From CADCVW01 sp035644935 (GTDB lineage: Bacteria > Pseudomonadota > Alphaproteobacteria > Sphingomonadales > Sphingomonadaceae): a stretch of DNA of 47,601 nucleotides. The translations under genes were made by a program, and so were the position numbers. Every line of letters begins with the position of its first letter. The stretch's first letter is position 1. Below, piece by piece: positions 42,324 to 47,601 of the stretch. The DNA is taken from the NCBI GenBank assembly GCA_035644935.1, contig DASQNO010000080.1, positions 1 to 47,601 on the forward strand, given 5' to 3'. The notes beneath the pieces were generated by a model. The model saw only the letters and a program-made list of their open reading frames with translations, had not been told where the DNA came from and did no database searches.

Positions 42324-45083
42324 TCAGTGGCGGGCTTGCTTGCGCGGGTACACCGGCACGACCGGGGCCGGGCCCTTCGGCGCGGCCGGCTTGACCTTGG
42401 CGGGCAGGAAGGCGCTCTCCCCCTGCTCGCTGCCCGCGCGCGCGATCGGCCGCTCGTCGACCGGCGCCGCCTGCGCCACGTCGAACGTCGGCAACCTGAC
42501 GCCGCCCGCGACCACGGCGAGTTGCAGGCCCGCAGGGGCCGCCACGGAAGCGGGCGCGATGCCGACCAGCGGGCTGGCGACGCGAACCGGCGCGGGTGCG
42601 GGTGCGGGTGCGGGTGCGGGCTGCGGAAGAGGCGCGGCTTCGATCGGCGGAGGCACGGGCGCGGGGGCAGGCGTCGGTGTGGGGGCCGGTGCGGGTGCAG
42701 GCGCGGGTTCTGGGGCCGGCGCTGGTGCTGGTGCGGGCGCCGGGGCTGGTGCGGGCGCTGGTGCTGGTGCGGGCGCCGGCGCTGGTGCGGGCGCAGGAGC
42801 CGGGGCTGGCGCGGGAGCCGGTGCTGGCGCGGGTGCCGGTGCTGGCGCCGGTGCTGGCGCGGGCGCGGGTGCAGGAGCCGGCGCGGGTGCAGGAGCCGGC
42901 GCTGGCTCCGGCGTTGGCGCGGGAGCCGGGGCGGGCGCGGGGGCGGGTGCAGGAGCTGGGGCCGGCGCGGGAGTCGGCGCGGGCGCGGGAGCCGGTTCCG
43001 GGGTAGGAGCCGGCGCGGGAGCCGGAGTCGGGGCGGGCGTCGGTGTCGGTGCAGGCGCGGGGGCCGGTGGCGCGGCGCTGATCGTTCCCTGCGTCCGGTT
43101 GCCCGTGGTGCAGCAGAAACTGGCCAACGCGAACTTGTCGGCGTCTGGACCCGCGAGGCTGTAGCCCGTGAAGCTGATCCCGACGTTGGAACCTACCGCG
43201 GCCGTGTCGAACGACGCGGTGGCATTAGGTCCGGCGACCAGCGTCACGCCGGTCGGCAGCCCTGAAGCCGCCGTGGTGTTGAACCCGCTCAGAACCGCGT
43301 TGGTGGTCCCGTCGAATGCGCGGTCGGCGCTGGGGAAGAGGAGCATCCGCTGCGTCAGCGCGGCGCCCTCGGTCAGGACGAACCTGGTCGAAAAGTCGGT
43401 GGGCGCCGAATAGGAGACCGGATTGTAGTTGATCGTCACCGGCGCGGCGGTGACGGTGATCGGCGGCGCCAGCGGCGCGAAGACGATCGTCCCGCCGCCG
43501 ACGCCCGGGCCCGTGCCGTCCGCGCCGGCGATCAGGGTCAGACCGACGGGGAGCCCCAAGCTCTGCGCCGGGATCGTGGTCCCGCGCGTCAGCGTGACCT
43601 TGGCGTCGATGTGGACGTCGTGTCCGGCGCACAAAGCGATATTGCCGTCGGTGGTCGTGATCGCGTGGAAGACCTTCACGTCGCGACCGGCGTTCAACAG
43701 CACGCTGCCGTTGGTCGTCGTGATCGGCGCGTTGACGTTCACGTCGCGGCCGCAGCACGCGATCAGATTGCCGTTGGTGGCGGTGATCGCGGCGTTGATG
43801 TTGACGTCGCGAAACGCGTTCAGCGTCAGCGTCGTCGGCACGCCGGAAGCCGTCCAGGCGACCGCGTCGTTGATGAAGATGTCGCCATTGCCCGCCGTGT
43901 TGTCGCCGGCAGCTGGGATCGTGCTGATGACGATGCTGCTGGTGACAAGCTGCGCCGACAAGGTCGCGCCCGAGATGTTGCCGCCCGCGCCGACGGTGAA
44001 GTCCGCCGGGTCGATCAGCCAGGTGCCGGTGAGGCCCCGGGGTGCCGCCGTGGTGATGCGAACGTGGGCCGCGATGCGCACGTTCGCCGCCGACGTTTCG
44101 ATGAAGCCGCCGTCGCCGCCGTCCGGCGCGCTGGCGTCGAGGACGCCCGCCACGGCCATCGTGCCGCTCCCCATGTCGCCCAGCAGCAGAATCTTGCCGC
44201 CCCGGTTCTCCAGCGTCCGGGCCTCGATGACACCATCGTTGTTGACCACCGTCTTGAGCAGCGCGCCGGCCGCCTGCGCGGTCATCAGCACCCGCCCGCC
44301 GTCGGCGCGAAGCAGGCCGCCATTGCGGACGAGACCGTTCACCGCGCCCTTGTCGATCGCGACGTTGAGCAAGCCGTCGCCCGCGACGTCGAGCGTCACC
44401 GCCTCGCCCGCCGCCAGCGCGACGGTGCCGAGGTTCGCCTGGATGACGCCCGTGTTGCCGACGGTAGCGCCGAGCAGCGCGACATAGCCGCCGTCGGCGT
44501 TGATCGCGCCTTCGTTGAGAACGGTTCCGCCGCTGCCCGTGAACACATAGCGGCCGGCCATGAAGTCGGCGTCGGAAATGCCAAGCGTGGACGCGACGAG
44601 ACCGCCGACGTTCACCGTCGAACCCTTGCCGAACAACACGCCGTTGGGGTTGACCAGGAAGACCTTGCCGTTGGCCGACAGGTTGCCGAGGATCACCGAC
44701 GGATCGGGGCCGAGCACGCGGTTGAGCGCGACCGATTGGCTGTTGGGCTGAACGAAGGTGACCTTGTTGTCGCGGCCGATCGAGAAGCTCTGCCAGTTGA
44801 GCACGACGTTCTGGCTGGTCTGATCGACGGTCAGCGTGGAACCGCCGGTCGTAACGGTGGCGCTGCCGGAGGACACGGAGCCGCCGGTCGGCAGCACCTG
44901 TCCGCCCGAAGGCGCCTGGCCGATCATCGCGACTTGCGCGTGCGCCTGCCCGGAAAGCGACGCGACGAGGCCGAACGCGAGAAGCGCCAGCGCTGTGGAG
45001 CCGAACAAGGCGCTCCGGCGCGGAGGCTGCGATGCCGCCTGGCCCAGAGTGTTGGAGAAGGGCGGCTGGATGACGAAGTACAT
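42324..45083 (-). CDS. Two-partner secretion exoprotein (TpsA, filamentous haemagglutinin type) with Pro-Ala tail
   Basis: 919 residues. A long signal peptide ends at about residue 49 (GQAHA). The secretion domain follows, with the typical NPNG box at N145-G148 (VFLVNPNGVLFGKGSTVNVGGLVAST) and beta-helix repeats (RDVNINAAITATNGN, RDVNVNAPITTTNGS). A YDG-type domain comes next (ADRAFDGTTNAVLSGF, GVTLVAGPNA). About 160 residues of Ala-Pro repeats (about 670-832) and an 85-residue tail ending YPRKQARH complete it. Five cysteines, C443, C444, C485, C657 and C658, are unusual for such proteins. TpsB would export it across the outer membrane; adhesion is the usual role. Confidence 0.9.
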   Translation of the reverse strand: MYFVIQPPFSNTLGQAASQPPRRSALFGSTALALLAFGLVASLSGQAHAQVAMIGQAPSGGQVLPTGGSVSSGSATVTTGGSTLTVDQTSQNVVLNWQSFSIGRDNKVTFVQPNSQSVALNRVLGPDPSVILGNLSANGKVFLVNPNGVLFGKGSTVNVGGLVASTLGISDADFMAGRYVFTGSGGTVLNEGAINADGGYVALLGATVGNTGVIQANLGTVALAAGEAVTLDVAGDGLLNVAIDKGAVNGLVRNGGLLRADGGRVLMTAQAAGALLKTVVNNDGVIEARTLENRGGKILLLGDMGSGTMAVAGVLDASAPDGGDGGFIETSAANVRIAAHVRITTAAPRGLTGTWLIDPADFTVGAGGNISGATLSAQLVTSSIVISTIPAAGDNTAGNGDIFINDAVAWTASGVPTTLTLNAFRDVNINAAITATNGNLIACCGRDVNVNAPITTTNGSVLLNAGRDVKVFHAITTTDGNIALCAGHDVHIDAKVTLTRGTTIPAQSLGLPVGLTLIAGADGTGPGVGGGTIVFAPLAPPITVTAAPVTINYNPVSYSAPTDFSTRFVLTEGAALTQRMLLFPSADRAFDGTTNAVLSGFNTTAASGLPTGVTLVAGPNATASFDTAAVGSNVGISFTGYSLAGPDADKFALASFCCTTGNRTQGTISAAPPAPAPAPTPTPAPTPAPAPAPTPEPAPAPAPTPAPAPAPAPAPAPAPAPAPTPEPAPAPAPAPAPAPAPAPAPAPAPAPAPAPAPAPAPAPAPAPAPAPAPAPAPAPAPAPAPAPAPAPEPAPAPAPAPTPTPAPAPVPPPIEAAPLPQPAPAPAPAPAPVRVASPLVGIAPASVAAPAGLQLAVVAGGVRLPTFDVAQAAPVDERPIARAGSEQGESAFLPAKVKPAAPKGPAPVVPVYPRKQARH
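42589..43072 (-). repeat. Low-complexity GC-rich tandem repeat coding Pro-Ala
   Basis: The DNA is a long run of six-base units of the type GCNGGN on the plus strand, coding Ala-Pro on the minus strand, with scattered Thr-Pro, Glu-Pro and Val-Pro units. It lies inside the TpsA gene. Such a repeat can change length by slippage; units of six bases keep the frame. Confidence 0.85.
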
Positions 45084-45131
45084 GATGACTTCCTTGTGAA
45101 TTCGGGAGAAAGCGGCGGGCGACCCGCCGGA

Positions 45132-46811
45132 TCAGAACTGCTTGGCGATCTGGAACCAGGCGCGGCCGCCCTTGTCGGGCTGCGAGGTGGATTTCGCGTC
45201 GCTCAGCTTGCGCGCGTAGCTGCCTCGGACCAGCAGGTCGTGCGGTCCGAACCAGGTAAGCCCCGCCCCGGCGCCGCTCAACGCGGCGCTGTTGGATCCC
45301 GGAAACCAGCGGTCCTGCGCGAACTGCACCTCGCCGGCGTCGACGAAGCCGAAGACCTGGAATTGCCCCGGCAGTCCCTCGTCGCGGCGATTGAGCAGCA
45401 ACCGCGCCTCGATCGTCGCGATGTAGCCGTGGTCGCCATAGGCCTCGCCTTCGGGATAGGCGCGCACGCCGTAGGCGCCGCCGAGCTGGATCTTTTCCGA
45501 ACTGTCGAGATTGTCGAAGGCGAGCTGCCCGCGCAACGAACCGTAGAGCGACAACGGCCCGCCGAGCGACTGTGCCCTCGAATAGCTTCCCTGCACCTTG
45601 CCGAAGCCGCCGTCGCTGCGCGCGGTCAGCGCGTCCGCCTCGCGTTCGGCGCGGCTGCGGATGTCGAGTTCGCCCACGGCGACGCCTAGCGAAAAGAGGC
45701 TGGAGCCGCCGCCCGCGAAGCCATCGCGCCAATCGCCTGCGAGGCCCAGGTTCGCGACACCCAGCCGCTTGTCCGACTTGGTGGAAACGAGGCCGATCTC
45801 GTCTTCAAGCGACTTGGCGTCGAACCCGGCCAGCGCGTAGAGATTGGCGCCGCGCGAGCGGATCAGCGGGTAGCTGCCGAAGACGCTGAGGATGTCCGCC
45901 GTGCCCTCGCCATCCAAAACCCTGAACTCGCGGCCGAGTTCGTACTGGAGGTGCGTGAAGGCGACCCCGATCGTCGCCTCGCCGACCGGCGCCTGATAGG
46001 CGGCGCGACCGTAGGCAAGACCGCCTTCGGAGGCGAGGACGCGCAGGCTGAGAAGATCGCCGGCTCCGGTGGGGTTGTTGAGGTTGATCGTGCCGCCGGC
46101 GCGGTACGTTCCAGTGTAGCGGTTGCCAGCATTGTCCGCCTCGACGCTGCCGGTCACCCGGCGGCCTGGTTCGAGGTCGACGACGAGATCGGACGTGCCG
46201 ACCGTGCCGCCCGGAGACAGCGTCGATCGAACGCGCACCCCCGGGGTATCGGACAGCAGCAGCAGCCGACGCTCCAGGGGCGCGTTGGCGACGAGGTCGC
46301 CGCTGCGAAGCCCGCTCAACAGCTCCCGTTCGCGCCCGTCCCGCAGGCCCGACTGGTTGCGCACGTCGATCGTGCCGTAGCGACCTTCGAGTACCGCGAT
46401 CTCCACCGCGCCGGCGCTGACGTCCTGCGCCGGCAGATAGGCCTGGGCCAGGAAGTAGCCGCGGCTGTTGTAGAAAGCGGAGATCCGCGCGGCGCCGGCC
46501 CGCAAGTCGGCCAGCGTCAGGTCGCGTCCGGCGGCAAGGCCGGCCGCCGCGTTCAACTCGCTCTGGGAGAACCGTGTGTTGCCCGTCACCCGCACGCTCT
46601 GCACGCGAACCGTGGCGCCTCCGGCCTCGGTCCGGCCGGGCGCCGCCTGCCGCTCCACCCTGATGTCGGGCGCCGCTTTGTCGCTGAGAACGGGAGGCGG
46701 GATCTGCCGAAGCTGCTCGCCTGCGTTGGGCGGCTGCTGGGCAAAGGCGCCGGGGCTGGCCGCGATCTGGGTCGCAAGGATCGCGATCGCAAACGGTGTC
46801 AGGTTGTTCAT
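45132..46811 (-). CDS. Two-partner secretion transporter (TpsB, ShlB/FhaC/HecB family)
   Basis: 559 residues. The signal peptide ends near A24 (SPGAFAQ). A periplasmic POTRA region follows (about residues 66-160: VRVQSVRVTGNTRFSQSELNAAAGL, FYNSRGYFLAQAYLPAQDVSAGAVEIAVLEGRYG), then a C-terminal 16-strand barrel. The lid-loop motif VRAYPEGEAYGD corresponds to the VRGY/F box, and the protein ends in Phe (IAKQF), as outer-membrane barrels do. It is the pore for the TpsA protein encoded 48 bases downstream. Together with the transpeptidase gene they form a three-gene minus-strand operon. Confidence 0.94.
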   Translation of the reverse strand: MNNLTPFAIAILATQIAASPGAFAQQPPNAGEQLRQIPPPVLSDKAAPDIRVERQAAPGRTEAGGATVRVQSVRVTGNTRFSQSELNAAAGLAAGRDLTLADLRAGAARISAFYNSRGYFLAQAYLPAQDVSAGAVEIAVLEGRYGTIDVRNQSGLRDGRERELLSGLRSGDLVANAPLERRLLLLSDTPGVRVRSTLSPGGTVGTSDLVVDLEPGRRVTGSVEADNAGNRYTGTYRAGGTINLNNPTGAGDLLSLRVLASEGGLAYGRAAYQAPVGEATIGVAFTHLQYELGREFRVLDGEGTADILSVFGSYPLIRSRGANLYALAGFDAKSLEDEIGLVSTKSDKRLGVANLGLAGDWRDGFAGGGSSLFSLGVAVGELDIRSRAEREADALTARSDGGFGKVQGSYSRAQSLGGPLSLYGSLRGQLAFDNLDSSEKIQLGGAYGVRAYPEGEAYGDHGYIATIEARLLLNRRDEGLPGQFQVFGFVDAGEVQFAQDRWFPGSNSAALSGAGAGLTWFGPHDLLVRGSYARKLSDAKSTSQPDKGGRAWFQIAKQF

Positions 46812-47196
46812 AGCTAGCTCACGATGCCGCGTACGGGGATCGTGCCACTCTCACGCAGTCGAGGAGCAGGCACGTAGCTAAGGCTTGCAGATTTCGCGCC
46901 TAGGGGCCCGATCACTGCCTCATTTGATATAAGTTAAGAGCCCTAACAAAAGCTTAATGCTCGGACGCCTTCCTCGCGCGCGCGTCAGTAGCGGGCCGGC
47001 GTTGGTGCCTGCGGCAATGATCCTCCGTTGCGGTATGCCGCCGCCTCCCCCACTCGGCCGAGTGTTGCCAAGCCCGATGCTCCGCTGGCGGGCGTGCGAA
47101 GCGGGATCGTCTCGCGCCGGGCGCAGCATGGCCGCGAGCGCCGACACGGCGTCCCCGCGCCATGGCGGAGTACGGAACACAAATCCGAAAGGAAAT
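46812..47196. other. Gene-free stretch upstream of the TpsB gene
   Basis: I see no gene in these 385 bases. Next to the tpsB start is a 6-bp inverted repeat (CACGAT 46820-46825, ATCGTG 46839-46844) that would form a leader hairpin eight bases before the ATG. At about 46920-46960 the DNA turns AT-rich (TTTGATATAAGTTAAG and neighbouring bases), the most likely site for the operon promoter, but no clear -35/-10 pair stands out. The remaining part towards the tRNA is GC-rich and featureless. Confidence 0.5.
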
Positions 47197-47271
47197 TGGA
47201 GCGGGCGAAGGGATTCGAACCCTCGACCCCAACCTTGGCAAGGTTGTGCTCTACCCCTGAGCTACGCCCGC
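47197..47271 (-). tRNA. tRNA-Gly (anticodon GCC)
   Basis: Read on the minus strand, GCGGGCG at 47271-47265 pairs with CGCCCGC near the 3' end. The D arm is GCTC AGGGGTA GAGC. The anticodon arm CAACC..GGTTG holds the loop TTGCCAA with anticodon GCC, and the T arm has TTCGAAT. The CCA end is encoded (47199-47197). All cloverleaf parts are present, 75 bases with CCA. No integrase or duplicated 3' end is nearby. Confidence 0.96.
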
Positions 47272-47454
47272 TCGGCGCGAAGCCCCTCGGCGCCTTGGCA
47301 ACCGAACGGCTGGGAAGCGCGGCTGCTAGCATGAGCTTCGGAGCGCGGCAAGCGTCCGTTGCTTGGCTCCCCTGCCCGTGCCGCGCGGGGTTGGCAGACC
47401 CCGACCCGCCGCCCCATATCGCTTGGGCGTACGAAGCATAAGGAGAATCATCGC

Positions 47455-47601
47455 GTGGCAACCCTGGGAATGAGCGAAGCCGATCGCATCGCGCTCGACG
47501 GGTTCAAGCGCGACGTCGTCGATCCGTCGATGACCTCGCTGGTGATCGCCTATTTCACCGCGTCCTGGTGCGGCCCGTGCAAGCAGCTGGGCCCGATCAT
47601 C
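47455..47601 (+). CDS. Thioredoxin-family protein, N-terminal part (right edge)
   Basis: 49 residues are visible before the window ends. GTG 47455 has AAGGAGA eight bases upstream. The start ATLGMSEADRIALDGFKRDVVDPSMTSLVIAYFTASWCGPCKQLGPII carries the redox motif W38-C39-G-P-C42. The extension before the thioredoxin fold suggests the TPR-carrying YbbN/CnoX type, a chaperone-linked thioredoxin, rather than plain TrxA, but the C-terminal part is outside the window. Confidence 0.88.
   Translation, partial: MATLGMSEADRIALDGFKRDVVDPSMTSLVIAYFTASWCGPCKQLGPII

Noticed and set aside
42589..43072. CRISPR-like periodic array
   Set aside because: Units are six bases, contiguous and in coding frame, with no unique spacers; it codes Pro-Ala repeats.
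42276..43265. Long plus-strand frames rich in Gly, Arg and Trp or in Gly-Ala repeats opposite tpsA
   Set aside because: They are the antisense reading of the Pro-Ala repeat, with no ribosome-binding site or protein-like composition; the minus-strand frame has signal peptide and TPS motifs.
47197..47271. tRNA-Gly as an integration site of a mobile island
   Set aside because: No integrase, no repeat of the tRNA 3' end and no change in gene style around it were seen.
46985..47461. 158-residue minus-strand frame across the tRNA
   Set aside because: It runs through the tRNA gene and has no ribosome-binding site or similarity.

Overview
The window is 47.6 kb of GC-rich chromosome with almost no spare DNA. 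It most likely comes from an alphaproteobacterium of the sphingomonad group (Sphingomonas-like). The reasons are the extended GyrB, a divergent hemC/tsaD pair with hemD and a mitofilin-like gene behind hemC, an Atm1-type exporter, a SWIB-domain protein, DUF1674 (SDHAF4-like), a HWE/HisKA_2-type kinase and DUF6894 proteins. The assignment is from gene content only; no search was run. No insertion sequence, integrase, prophage, CRISPR array or rRNA was seen, so this reads as core chromosome with a few accessory pieces.

Layout: 1-402, end of a toxin-antitoxin pair. 404-4284, recF and gyrB. 4345-8941, a sensor kinase, a zinc-ribbon/PilZ protein, small proteins (46 aa, DUF3253), threonine synthase, SWIB and DUF488 proteins; two sites here resemble promoters of the EcfG general-stress sigma factor. 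8973-13600, two Crp/Fnr-type regulators around an Atm1-like ABC exporter and a tandem pair of DUF6894 genes. 13658-18220, recQ, a DUF442 phosphatase-like protein, DUF2007/DUF2784, tldD and a NDUFS6-like zinc finger. 18325-23577, an ABC ATPase, a lipoprotein and nadB in a tightly overlapping run, then nhaA and an exported hydrolase on the other strand. 23678-28041, polA with a polysaccharide-type flippase. 28051-33974 (minus strand), rsmB, rpe, a heparinase II/III-family protein and purH. 34020-35681, SDHAF4-like protein and a CPA1 antiporter. 35700-40363, hemC-hemD-mitofilin-like operon facing away from tsaD-gpsA. 40575-46811, a two-partner secretion operon (tpsB, tpsA, then an L,D-transpeptidase) met by a convergent M48/PDZ protease. 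The right end carries tRNA-Gly(GCC) and the start of a thioredoxin-family gene.

Working together: most genes are housekeeping (replication and repair: recF, gyrB, recQ, polA; heme: hemC, hemD; NAD: nadB; purine: purH; tRNA t6A: tsaD; phospholipid precursor: gpsA). The accessory interest lies in the tpsB-tpsA-transpeptidase operon, the zinc-ribbon/PilZ gene whose ribosome-binding site lies inside a perfect inverted repeat, and the short mitofilin-like protein in the heme operon. Many genes are linked by 4-base start/stop overlaps (ATGA, GTGA or TTGA), and several of the best starts are GTG or TTG, so start positions with those codons are less certain than stops.
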